DNA of 21,980 bases, taken from Bacillota bacterium (GTDB lineage: Bacteria; Bacillota; Clostridia; Peptostreptococcales; Anaerovoracaceae). The notes under the pieces are model-generated. The model was given only the letters and a program-made list of their open reading frames with translations. It was not told the DNA's origin and did not search any database. The stretch lies in the NCBI GenBank assembly GCA_016280485.1, contig JAEEGU010000146.1:1-21980 (forward strand). The letters are read 5' to 3'. Below, one piece after another: positions 1-7,563 of this stretch (positions are counted from its first letter, which is position 1; each line of letters begins with the position of its first letter). The position numbers and the translations under genes were made by a program.

Positions 1-39
1 GTATTTTTTCTCTTCAACTCTGCCTATCATATCGGTAGC

Positions 40-79
40 ATTCTTTCCAAATCTAATAAAAAATTCGAGTTTTGGAAAG
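40..79. repeat. Inverted repeat, copy 1 (9 bp paired arms, 19 bp loop)
   Basis: The left arm ATTCTTTCCAAA (40-51) is identical to copy 2; the right arm keeps TTTGGAAAG (71-79), giving a 9 bp perfect pair with the same 19 bp loop. In both copies the bases next to the right arm read GAGT on the plus strand, suggesting a duplicated element and not chance. Confidence 0.75.
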
Positions 80-95
80 TTTCCTCCTCGAATTT
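55..95 (-). terminator. Candidate operon terminator
   Basis: On the minus strand AAATTCGAG (95-87) pairs perfectly with CTCGAATTT (69-61), with a 17-base loop that itself can fold as GGAA-ACT-TTCC. The stem runs directly into T-rich sequence (TTTATT, 60-55). It lies about 165 bases after the rmlB stop. The stem is AT-rich, so strength is uncertain, and it interlocks with inverted repeat copy 1. Confidence 0.5.
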
Positions 96-125
96 ATTTT
101 ATACGTGGCCGCATTTAAAGTCAAG

Positions 126-168
126 ATTCTTTCCAAATGTCCTTAAAAAAATGAGTTTTGGAAAGAAT
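126..168. repeat. Inverted repeat, copy 2 (12 bp arms, 19 bp loop)
   Basis: ATTCTTTCCAAA (126-137) and TTTGGAAAGAAT (157-168) are perfect reverse complements with 19 bases between them. The loop contains a run of A (T on the minus strand). No T-run follows the stem on the minus strand, so it is not a standard terminator. A copy with the same arm and loop length lies at 40-79. Confidence 0.8.
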
Positions 169-259
169 GGCGCGCCAGTTCTTCGCAGATGTCGGATATG
201 CGGAACGGTGAAGGTTTGTAGTATTGGCAAACGACTAAGATTTTCATATACAGCTTACT

Positions 260-1276
260 CTACCTATTCTCGTACATCTTTTCATAATACTCGCAGTATT
301 CACCGCTAACTATACGTTCCCACCAAGTTTTATTATCAAGATACCACTTTATGGTCTTTTTAATGCCGTCGGCAAACTTTGTTTCCGGCTCCCAACCGAG
401 CTCTGCCTTTATTTTTGCGGGGTCTATCGCGTAGCGCAAATCATGACCCTTTCTGTCTGTCACATAAGTAATCAGTTCCTCGCTCTTGCCAATCTCCCCA
501 ACAATCAGCTTCACTATATCGATATTTGCCATCTCGTTGTGCCCACCGATGTTGTAAATTTCACCGTCGCGACCACATTGCAATATCATATCTATCGCCT
601 TGCAATGGTCCTCCACATATAGCCAGTCGCGAACATTGAGGCCCTGCCCATAAACCGGCAGCGGCTTGTTCGCCAGACAATTCGCTATCATCAGCGGGAT
701 CAATTTCTCCGGAAACTGATATGGGCCGTAGTTGTTCGAGCATCGCGAGATCGTCACAGGCAAATCGTAAGTCCTGTGATATGCCTGCACCAGCAAATCC
801 GCCGATGCTTTCGATGCCGAGTACGGACTTGATGTATGTATCGGAGTGCTCTCCGTGAAGAACAAATCCGGCCTGTCGAGCGGCAAATCGCCGTAGACTT
901 CATCAGTCGATACTTGGTGGAATCTCTTGATTCCGTACTTGCGGCATGCGTCAAGCAACACTTGCGTTCCGATTACATTTGTCTGCAAGAAGATTCCCGG
1001 GTCCTCTATGGAGCGATCCACATGACTTTCCGCCGCAAAGTTCACAACCACATCCGGTCTGAAATCCTCGAAGACCCGATACACGGCATCCCTATCGGCA
1101 ATGTCGCACTTCACGAAGGAATAGCGCGGATTTTTTTCCGCTTCCTTGAGTGTCTCAAGATTCCCCGCGTATGTAAGCGCGTCCATACATAGAATGTCAT
1201 AGTCGTGATGCTCTTGCATGTAATATATGAAATTTGAACCGATGAATCCGGCTCCACCTGTAACAATTAATTTCAT
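260..1276 (-). CDS. rmlB: dTDP-glucose 4,6-dehydratase
   Basis: 338 residues. Extended short-chain dehydrogenase with NAD-binding GGAGFIG (7-13), catalytic T124-D125-E126 in STDEVYGD, and Y152-x3-K156 in PYSASK. It converts dTDP-glucose to dTDP-4-keto-6-deoxyglucose, the substrate of the ketoisomerase. The C-terminus IKWYLDNKTWWERI is typical. The ribosome binding site is weak (AGGAG lies 17 bases from ATG 1276), so translation may depend on coupling to rmlA. It is the last gene of the operon in the window. Confidence 0.95.
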   Translation of the reverse strand: MKLIVTGGAGFIGSNFIYYMQEHHDYDILCMDALTYAGNLETLKEAEKNPRYSFVKCDIADRDAVYRVFEDFRPDVVVNFAAESHVDRSIEDPGIFLQTNVIGTQVLLDACRKYGIKRFHQVSTDEVYGDLPLDRPDLFFTESTPIHTSSPYSASKASADLLVQAYHRTYDLPVTISRCSNNYGPYQFPEKLIPLMIANCLANKPLPVYGQGLNVRDWLYVEDHCKAIDMILQCGRDGEIYNIGGHNEMANIDIVKLIVGEIGKSEELITYVTDRKGHDLRYAIDPAKIKAELGWEPETKFADGIKKTIKWYLDNKTWWERIVSGEYCEYYEKMYENR

Positions 1277-1296
1277 GGATTTACTTTTCGCAACTC

Positions 1297-2157
1297 CTAT
1301 TCTATCGATAAAATATAGTCGCCATAATCTGTATTTCTGTACTTTTCCGCGTTCTTATGAAGCTGCTCTTTGGTGATAAAGCCCTTCCTGTATGCGACCT
1401 CTTCAATGCACGCAATGTATAGTCCCTGCCTGGACTGTATCGCCTCCACATAATCGGAGGCCTGGAGAAGCGCTGTGCATGTTCCCGTATCGAGCCAAGC
1501 AAGGCCTCGGCCGAGAAGCTCCACTTTTAGTTTTCCGCGGCGCAGATATTCCTCGTTTATGCTGGTTATTTCTATTTCGCCACGCTTTGAAGGCTTCACG
1601 TTTTTCGCAATTTCCACCACATCGTTGTCGTAGAAATACAGCCCCGGAATTGCGTAGTTTGATTTCGGATTTTCAGGTTTCTCCTCCAAAGAAAGGACAT
1701 TGCCGTCTTTATCGAATTCCACAACTCCGTAAGAACGAGGATCCTTCACATAGTATCCAAAGATGATTGCGCCCTCCTCCAAAGCTGCGCCCGCATCAAG
1801 GGAATGCTGGAAGCCCTGACCGTAGAATATATTGTCTCCTAATACCAATGCCACCTTGTCGTCGCCAATGAAGCCCTCGCCGACAATAAAAGCATCCGCC
1901 AGACCACGCGGTTGTTTCTGAATCATGTAAGTAATGTCAATTCCCAAGTCATGGCCATCTCCGAGCAAACGCTCAAACGGCTCAACATTCTCTGGGTTTG
2001 TTATTATTAGGATGTCACGTATTCCCGCCAACATCAAAACCGATAACGGATAGTAAATCATTGGTTTATCATATACCGGCAGCATCTGCTTTGATACTGC
2101 TTTCGTAATTGGGAAGAGGCGTGAACCGGTACCCCCGGCCAAAATTATGCCTTTCAT
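1297..2157 (-). CDS. rmlA: Glucose-1-phosphate thymidylyltransferase
   Basis: 286 residues, AAGGAGAACAA before ATG 2157. It makes dTDP-glucose from dTTP and glucose-1-phosphate in the cytoplasm. The nucleotide-binding signature GGTGSRL (8-14) continues to KQMLPVYDKPMIYYPLS. LVLGDNIFYG (105-113) carries the metal-binding D108, and EEKPENPKSNYAIPGLYFYD and AWLDTGT follow as in RmlA. Length fits the family. It is followed after 20 bases by rmlB. With no rmlC or rmlD nearby, it feeds the amino-sugar branch. Confidence 0.95.
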   Translation of the reverse strand: MKGIILAGGTGSRLFPITKAVSKQMLPVYDKPMIYYPLSVLMLAGIRDILIITNPENVEPFERLLGDGHDLGIDITYMIQKQPRGLADAFIVGEGFIGDDKVALVLGDNIFYGQGFQHSLDAGAALEEGAIIFGYYVKDPRSYGVVEFDKDGNVLSLEEKPENPKSNYAIPGLYFYDNDVVEIAKNVKPSKRGEIEITSINEEYLRRGKLKVELLGRGLAWLDTGTCTALLQASDYVEAIQSRQGLYIACIEEVAYRKGFITKEQLHKNAEKYRNTDYGDYILSIE

Positions 2158-2603
2158 TTGTTCTCCTTTACTTGATGTGAACTTTCTTTAATTTCCTTTT
2201 CGTATTCTGCGTAATCCCTGATATACTCCGTCCCGTCGTAATGTGTGCTTGCAAGTACCAAAAGGACCGAGTCCTCAGAGAAATCGTACATATCCTTCCA
2301 AACCATTGTCGGAAGATATATGCCGATATGCGGGCGGTCAAGTGAAAACACCTTTTCGCGGCCAAGCCCATCTTTTACCTTTACTTTGCTCGTACCCGCA
2401 ACGTTAATAAGGACAAACTCCGAAAGCCGATTTGCATGCTGTCCGCGAACAACATCCGGATCCGAACCATATATGTAAAACGCGCGCTTTATTTCAAACG
2501 GAACATCTTGATTTCCCTCTACTACCACCAGATGTCCACGCTCATCACCCTTTTGAGGGAACTCGAGCATCTTCACTTTTTCGATGTTACTTGTGTGTTG
2601 CAT
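2154..2603 (-). CDS. dTDP-4-keto-6-deoxyglucose 3,4-ketoisomerase (FdtA/QdtA family cupin)
   Basis: 149 residues, GGAGAAAACAAAG before ATG 2603. Single cupin of the WxcM/FdtA type: GDERGHLVVVEG (19-30), FEIKRAFYIYG (36-46), VVRGQHANRLSEFVLI (51-66), then VAGTSKVKVKDG. It isomerises the RmlB product to the 3-keto form used by the aminotransferase. Characterised FdtA and QdtA carry two histidines (HAH) in the catalytic turn; here H56 is kept but the second is asparagine (N58). RmlC was considered, but that is longer and has different motifs. The stop overlaps rmlA by ATGA. Confidence 0.87.
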   Translation of the reverse strand: MQHTSNIEKVKMLEFPQKGDERGHLVVVEGNQDVPFEIKRAFYIYGSDPDVVRGQHANRLSEFVLINVAGTSKVKVKDGLGREKVFSLDRPHIGIYLPTMVWKDMYDFSEDSVLLVLASTHYDGTEYIRDYAEYEKEIKESSHQVKENK

Positions 2604-3039
2604 CTTTGTTTTCTCCGTCTTTAAAAGTCCAGGTTTTTTGCAAGATAAAGTTTAGAGGCACCGTTATAAGCAAGCTCAAAACCGGTGCTATAAACTCGTT
2701 AATTCCCAAACACCTTACCCACATGAACAGCAAGGCTTCACTTAAGAACAGACATGTAAAGGCATACGATGCGTATGTTTTTAAGAGTGCCGAAAGAATG
2801 TTGCGCTCTGAATCGGTCTCTGCCTTGAAAACATATTTATTGTTCCAATAAAATGACCACGCCACGCTCAATATAAACATGATAAACTGAGCGACGTAGA
2901 AATCATGCTTCGGGAAAACGCCAAAGTAACGCAGTGCCTTCAACGATACCGCATAAATCAAATAACCGATTACCGTGTTGCTGAATCCGACTATCCCGAA
3001 ACCGATAAATTGTTTCAATGTCTTCATATTAAAACTCAT
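2587..3039 (-). CDS. GtrA-like membrane protein (putative polyprenyl-P-sugar flippase)
   Basis: 150 residues with four membrane helices. FIGFGIVGFSNTVIGYLIY near the N-terminus, FVLSVAWSFYWNNKYVFK-like text in the middle and LNFILQKTWTFKD at the end are the family hallmarks, in particular the N-K-x-x-F and K-x-W-x-F segments of GtrA/GtcA proteins. GtrA is thought to flip undecaprenyl-phosphate-sugar made by GtrB. The ATG at 3039 overlaps the aminotransferase end by 11 bases. An ATG at 3027 is also possible, as neither has a strong ribosome binding site. Its location inside the dTDP-amino-sugar genes links the module to that sugar. Confidence 0.88.
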   Translation of the reverse strand: MSFNMKTLKQFIGFGIVGFSNTVIGYLIYAVSLKALRYFGVFPKHDFYVAQFIMFILSVAWSFYWNNKYVFKAETDSERNILSALLKTYASYAFTCLFLSEALLFMWVRCLGINEFIAPVLSLLITVPLNFILQKTWTFKDGENKDATHK

Positions 3040-4126
3040 TAATTGCTTTTATAACATAGGATTGTTCTTCCTTGGTCATGCCGTTGTAAAGCGGAATTGA
3101 AAGGACACTTTTCGCGTACTTCTCTGTGATTGGGAGAGCGCCCTCCTTTAGTTCTAGGTATCCATATGCCTCAGAAAGATGTGGCGGTATAGGATAGTGT
3201 ATTATCGTACCGATTCCCTTGCCTTCTAGGTATTCAGCCAATTCATCTCGGCTGTCTGATTTTATAACGAACTGGTGCCAGATGTGTGTCGCTCCTTCTC
3301 TAGTAATTGGGAGTTTTACTTTATCGTTTCTAATCTCATTCAAATACCTGTCGCAAAGCCGCTTCTTTTCGAGAGTCAACTCATCAAGGTGCTTTAACCG
3401 CACCCTAAGAAGCCCCGCCTGGATCTCGTCAAGCCGAGAGTTTGCACCAACCACTTTATTGTAATATCTTTTTTCTGAGCCGTAGTTTCTGAAAACTCGC
3501 ACCGCATCAGCAAGCGCATCATCATCCGTTGTAATCGCTCCCGCATCACCGAATGCGCCAAGATTTTTTGACGGATAGAACGAGAAACATCCGATATCTC
3601 CAAATGTGCCGACTTGCTTTCCGTTCCACTCTGCCCCATGTGCCTGTGCACAATCTTCAACAAGCTTCAGGTTGTATTTCTTGCAAAGTTCAACAATCGG
3701 CTGCATATTCGATGCCTGGCCATACAAGTGTACCACTAAAATTGCTTTTGTTTTGTCAGTTATTTTCCCTTCTATCTTTGACGCATCAATGTTGAAATAT
3801 TCATCCGGTTCCACGAAAACAGGTGTCGCCCCGTTGATAGTTATCCCCATCACGCTGGCAATATACGTGTTACCCTGGACGATTACTTCATCGCCTGCGC
3901 CTATTCCGAGAACTCTGAAAGCAATCCAAAGCGCGTCGAGCCCGCTTGCAAGCCCCACGCAGTGCTTTGTTCCGACATATGAAGCGAATTCCTCTTCAAA
4001 GCTTTTAACTTCGTTCCCCAGCACATACCAGCCTGATCTTAAGACTTGCAGTGCTTTTTCCTCGAACTCACTTTGATACTTTTGAAATCCGCGGTCAAGC
4101 CTATTTGGCATAATACGTTCCGCCAT
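3029..4126 (-). CDS. dTDP-3-keto-6-deoxyhexose aminotransferase (FdtB/QdtB type)
   Basis: 365 residues, GGAGAAG before ATG 4126. DegT-family PLP aminotransferase with all key residues: SGLDAL (61-66), VEDCAQAHG (156-164) with D158 and Q161, and FSFYPSKNLGAFGDAG with K187 as the Schiff-base lysine. The PSKNLGA-x-GDAG form and length are typical of FdtB/QdtB/DesV-like 3-aminotransferases. It acts after the 3,4-ketoisomerase (2154-2603) and before the hexapeptide acetyltransferase. Start and stop overlap both neighbours. Confidence 0.88.
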   Translation of the reverse strand: MAERIMPNRLDRGFQKYQSEFEEKALQVLRSGWYVLGNEVKSFEEEFASYVGTKHCVGLASGLDALWIAFRVLGIGAGDEVIVQGNTYIASVMGITINGATPVFVEPDEYFNIDASKIEGKITDKTKAILVVHLYGQASNMQPIVELCKKYNLKLVEDCAQAHGAEWNGKQVGTFGDIGCFSFYPSKNLGAFGDAGAITTDDDALADAVRVFRNYGSEKRYYNKVVGANSRLDEIQAGLLRVRLKHLDELTLEKKRLCDRYLNEIRNDKVKLPITREGATHIWHQFVIKSDSRDELAEYLEGKGIGTIIHYPIPPHLSEAYGYLELKEGALPITEKYAKSVLSIPLYNGMTKEEQSYVIKAINEF

Positions 4127-4956
4127 TAATCTTCTCCATTATCCTTCATCCATCTATCATATCCTATGCCATCCCAGGGTAGTCCCCTGCAGAAGGTGTA
4201 TTTCCAAGGATAAACATGTTCTCCGTTTAGTTGATTTTTTATCTCTTTTGTCTCGCCATGTTCCCGAGCCGGATTTCCAAAAACAATCGTACTCGGTAAA
4301 ACATCTTTTGTAACAACCGAACCTGCGCCAACCAAAGCTTCAGCACCAATCACTTTCCCCGGCAAAATTATTGACCCGGTTGCAACAACGGCAAATTCTT
4401 CAATTGTCACTCCTAACAAGGAATTTGACGGAGGATTTGGATCATTTGTTAGGACAACATACGGAAATAACATCGCATATTTTTTTATGGTACTTTTCAT
4501 ACCTATGTGAACATTGCTATGCATACTGACATAATCTTGTATCTCACAGTACCCTTGTATATCAGAAAGCGTTCCGATTCGGACATGTTCACCAATTTTC
4601 GAATACTCCCTAATCGTCACACGGTGACCCGTCTGCAGATAATCTCCAAGCCGATTTTCTCCGTAAATGATACTTTCGCTTCTAATCAGAGAGTTTTTCC
4701 CAATAATCAATGGGTGTCCTTTATTTGTTCTGTCCTCATAAAAATCAGCCAAATATTCTCCGAGAATGCACTGGGCACCTACTGTCGTATTTTCTCCGAT
4801 TGTTACATTACTATGCACGATAGTGCCTATATCTATATAAACATTGTTTTCAACGGTTATATTGTCTTCAAGAACGCAACCCGCTTTAATAACGACATTC
4901 TCTCCTAATTTTACATTGTTTCCGATAACAACACTGTTATCAATATAGCTATTCAC
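4126..4956 (-). CDS. Hexapeptide-repeat sugar-nucleotide N-acetyltransferase (FdtC/QdtC type)
   Basis: 276 residues, GTG start at 4956 with GGAGG shortly upstream. From residue 5 on it consists of left-handed parallel beta-helix hexads (VVIGNN, VKLGEN, VTIGEN, VRIGTL, VHIGMK), followed by LLGVTIEEFAVVATGSI and GAGSVVTKDV, then a C-terminal extension of about 45 residues containing HVYPWKYTFCRGLPWDGIGY. The fold and the position directly before a 3-aminotransferase, ketoisomerase, rmlA and rmlB match the enzyme that acetylates dTDP-3-amino-3,6-dideoxyhexose with acetyl-CoA. Its TAA stop overlaps the next ATG (TAATG). Whether the product is Fuc3NAc or Qui3NAc cannot be decided here. Confidence 0.8.
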   Translation of the reverse strand: MNSYIDNSVVIGNNVKLGENVVIKAGCVLEDNITVENNVYIDIGTIVHSNVTIGENTTVGAQCILGEYLADFYEDRTNKGHPLIIGKNSLIRSESIIYGENRLGDYLQTGHRVTIREYSKIGEHVRIGTLSDIQGYCEIQDYVSMHSNVHIGMKSTIKKYAMLFPYVVLTNDPNPPSNSLLGVTIEEFAVVATGSIILPGKVIGAEALVGAGSVVTKDVLPSTIVFGNPAREHGETKEIKNQLNGEHVYPWKYTFCRGLPWDGIGYDRWMKDNGED

Positions 4957-4981
4957 TTTAGCCCTCCTTCATCCCTATACA

Positions 4982-5911
4982 TCACTTGAAGTCATCACTC
5001 TGCTCTTCGATAATATACGGAGGCCTGTTCCTAGATGCATCAAATGTGCGCCAAAGATATTCGCCTAAAATACCCAAAGCTAACATTGTTATACCAAAAC
5101 TTAATAGGCTGAAAATAAACAATGTAGTATAGCCACTCACTGTAATTTTTCCATTTAGCTTTGCTATCAGGACTACAATTGCCCATACTATTCCTACTGC
5201 AAAAGAAAGTGAACCGACAACCTCAAGTATGCGAATAGGCAGCGCGGAAAAACTGTAAAGCGTATCTGAAACAAGGCGGATCTTTTTCCGTAAAGTCCAC
5301 TTACTTTTACCTATTTTCCTTGCCTTTCTAGTGTAGTAAACCGTATCTGTTCTGAACCCACTCCACAATATCTGACCTGTAATAGCGCTGTTCTTTTCGT
5401 CCAGCTTTTCTATGACATCAATTACTTTGCGATCAAGAAGATAAATGTCAAATCCATTTTGAGGCATTGTTGGGAGGGATGTCTTTCTAACTAGCCAATA
5501 ATACAAGTTTGCGAAGCAAACTTGGCTCTTCTTTTCTTCTCTGTCCTTCCGGCACGCAAGGACTACATTGTTTCCATTTTTCCAGCTTTCGACCATCTCA
5601 AGGATTAGTTCTGTCGGCTCTTGCAAATCTGCTGCTTTGATAACTGCGCAGTCCCCAGTCGCATTCGCTAACCCACAAAGACACGCCGCATGCGAGCCAA
5701 AATTCCTCGACAAGCTGATGATTTTCACATTAGAATCACTTTCCGCAAGCTCCTGCATAACTTTATAGCTATCATCGCCCGAACCGTCGTTTACCATCAC
5801 GATTTCATAATCGTAATCGATTTTTTCTATAAATTTTTCTTTTATATCGGCATACAACGGGCGAAGATTTTCCTCATTATAATAAACCGGAATGATTATC
5901 GATACTTTCAT
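4982..5911 (-). CDS. GtrB/DPM1-like polyprenyl-phosphate glycosyltransferase
   Basis: 309 residues from ATG 5911. The ATGA overlap with the stop of the GT-C gene and GGAG seven bases upstream favour this start over frames at 5932 and 5923. The N-terminal GT2 domain has VSIIIPVYYNEENL (3-16), IVMVNDGSGDDS and ADLQEP (94-99), the DLQ-P form typical of dolichol- or bactoprenol-phosphate sugar synthases. The juxtamembrane GKSKWTLRKKI (201-211) leads to two membrane helices at about 229-251 and 262-285. The expected reaction is transfer of a sugar from a nucleotide to undecaprenyl phosphate at the inner face. With GtrA and the GT-C protein it forms a three-component module. The nearby dTDP-amino sugar genes suggest the donor. 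Confidence 0.88.
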   Translation of the reverse strand: MKVSIIIPVYYNEENLRPLYADIKEKFIEKIDYDYEIVMVNDGSGDDSYKVMQELAESDSNVKIISLSRNFGSHAACLCGLANATGDCAVIKAADLQEPTELILEMVESWKNGNNVVLACRKDREEKKSQVCFANLYYWLVRKTSLPTMPQNGFDIYLLDRKVIDVIEKLDEKNSAITGQILWSGFRTDTVYYTRKARKIGKSKWTLRKKIRLVSDTLYSFSALPIRILEVVGSLSFAVGIVWAIVVLIAKLNGKITVSGYTTLFIFSLLSFGITMLALGILGEYLWRTFDASRNRPPYIIEEQSDDFK

Positions 5912-7563
5912 CTCTGTCTCCATATAGTCCATTCTTCAGATTCGTTTACGAGCTCGTATTTACTTTGCAAATGATTACCGAGAGGCGTTTCGCTGAGCCA
6001 TCTCTCATATCCGGCATAAAAATCTTCCACAAACTTCTTGCTCACGATAGCAACAGTAGGTCTGCAAGCTTCTATGCTCTCAAAATACTCTACTGCTCTT
6101 TCCGAATCCGGATAAACAACGTAAGGCCAATGAGAGACCTGCTTTGCCCCTGTACACATAAATCCATATGCTCTGAAGCCGTCCGCCAAAATGAACAGTT
6201 TGTCGTTTTCAGTTACATTCTCTTTTGTGATGTAACAGATTTCATCATACTTTTCTTTTGTTGCCTCTGTCACATACACGCCCCTTGCCGGTCCATCCGT
6301 AATATCTACCCTACTCCAAAATATGTTTGATGCTCCAAGTTCATTGTCCGGAACAAAGAAAATCATACAGAAACAAAACAGCCCCAAAAGCAAATATTCG
6401 AGAACTTTTGCGTGGCTTTTAATCGTGAGCGCATCGTCAGAAAGCAGTAGTATAAAGCCCATTATCCCTAAAACTCCACCATACGCGGCGATTGCCAGTC
6501 CGTTTGCAGTAGATAAAGCGATTACAAACATCAGACATATCGAAGGATACACAAATAAAAGCTTTATCTCCATATGATGCTTGATTTCACTGTGTGCGCG
6601 AAATACAGGCAGCAACAACACAAAGAACAGTACAAACGCATACCAAAATCTCGCAATGCCGGCAGTAGAAGGCCTTGCCGCAATAATTACAGCAAGAAAT
6701 CCAATCTCTATAATGGCTACAATCAGGAAATACGAGTTTAGGAAACCGAGCTTTCCTTTGATTTTACTGAAGATGCGATATGCTATTTCGCCCACAATAA
6801 GGAGTATAATAAGCTCCGCACAGGTAACGAGCTTGTGGGAACTGTCCGCCGACTCGTAAGTGAAAGTATATTTGATCGTGCTTAAGAGGGCACCGAGCCC
6901 GCTTTCTGCTACAAGTCCTAAAACAAGTACTGCCGCACAAGCTATGCAAGTCAGCCAGAATGCGCTGATCTCACTTTTTTTATTAATCCCACACTTCGCA
7001 AAGAATACTGTAAGTGGGATTACCATCAATACCAATGTTGGGAAGCATATTACCGAAACGCAGAAAGAAATCGCCGAAAGGCAGACGTAGTGAATCTTTT
7101 GCGTTGCAATATACCTTATGATAAACAGTATAGCAAGGAACGATCCCCAGTAAAGAATTGATCTGTAGCAAATCGTGTACCAATAAAACGAGAACATAAA
7201 TGACAGGAGTGATATCGCGATTGCCTGTCTGTTGCTCCAAAGAATTTTGATTGTAAAGTATGCATATACGGCTATTGCTAAATGAATAATCAGATATAGG
7301 TACCTGAAGTATAGAATAACACCCTCATAACTTCCAACTATGGAATGGAACACTTTCATAAACGGATATAATATGAGTCCTGCGAGTTGCAATATATCCC
7401 AACACTCGGATACGCTCTTTATTCCGTCCATCTTCACTTTGCCAAGATCGACGAGATAAGCCTCGTCATAATGAAGGCCCAGTCGAACCTTGAAAAACAT
7501 GTAAAGAAACATAGCGGTAAGCAATGCCATATATATGATGTTTTCTCTACTTTTTGTGTGCAT
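5908..7563 (-). CDS. GT-C-like membrane glycosyltransferase
   Basis: 551 residues from ATG 7563, chosen over an upstream ATG at 7611 because GGAGAT precedes 7563 at a suitable distance and the shorter form limits overlap with the GT4 gene. About a dozen hydrophobic segments follow a short cytoplasmic start. GLHYDEAYLVDLG (29-41) places D33-E34 in the first external loop, as in GT-C enzymes of the PMT/ArnT type that use lipid-phosphate sugars. The C-terminal about 130 residues are soluble and probably external. The downstream gene is a GtrB-like enzyme joined by an ATGA overlap. Together they suggest that this protein attaches a polyprenyl-phosphate-linked sugar outside the cell. A Wzy-like polymerase is the main alternative. 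Confidence 0.7.
   Translation of the reverse strand: MHTKSRENIIYMALLTAMFLYMFFKVRLGLHYDEAYLVDLGKVKMDGIKSVSECWDILQLAGLILYPFMKVFHSIVGSYEGVILYFRYLYLIIHLAIAVYAYFTIKILWSNRQAIAISLLSFMFSFYWYTICYRSILYWGSFLAILFIIRYIATQKIHYVCLSAISFCVSVICFPTLVLMVIPLTVFFAKCGINKKSEISAFWLTCIACAAVLVLGLVAESGLGALLSTIKYTFTYESADSSHKLVTCAELIILLIVGEIAYRIFSKIKGKLGFLNSYFLIVAIIEIGFLAVIIAARPSTAGIARFWYAFVLFFVLLLPVFRAHSEIKHHMEIKLLFVYPSICLMFVIALSTANGLAIAAYGGVLGIMGFILLLSDDALTIKSHAKVLEYLLLGLFCFCMIFFVPDNELGASNIFWSRVDITDGPARGVYVTEATKEKYDEICYITKENVTENDKLFILADGFRAYGFMCTGAKQVSHWPYVVYPDSERAVEYFESIEACRPTVAIVSKKFVEDFYAGYERWLSETPLGNHLQSKYELVNESEEWTIWRQR

Larger units (their letters stand above)
1..259. other. Gene-free left end with repeated hairpins
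   Basis: No open frame of interest lies after the rmlB stop. The region holds two copies of an inverted repeat (40-79 and 126-168), a third, overlapping hairpin followed by a T-run on the minus strand (55-95), and a GGCGCGCC palindrome (169-176). Any further gene of the locus would lie beyond base 1. Confidence 0.6.

Noticed and set aside
126..168. Inverted repeat copy 2 as a rho-independent terminator of rmlB
   Set aside because: No T-run follows the 3' arm on the minus strand; the T-run lies in the loop.
836..1192. Plus-strand open frame of 118 codons inside rmlB
   Set aside because: It is antisense to a well-conserved enzyme with all motifs and has no ribosome binding site or recognisable protein features. 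The same applies to the other plus-strand frames within the operon.
2154..2603. RmlC (dTDP-4-keto-rhamnose 3,5-epimerase)
   Set aside because: The protein is too short and carries the RG-x-HA and GDERG motifs of the FdtA/QdtA ketoisomerases; rmlD is also missing.
5912..5932. Longer N-terminus for the GtrB-like enzyme
   Set aside because: The ATG at 5911 forms an ATGA overlap with the previous stop, has GGAG upstream and starts directly at the conserved VSIIIPVY strand.
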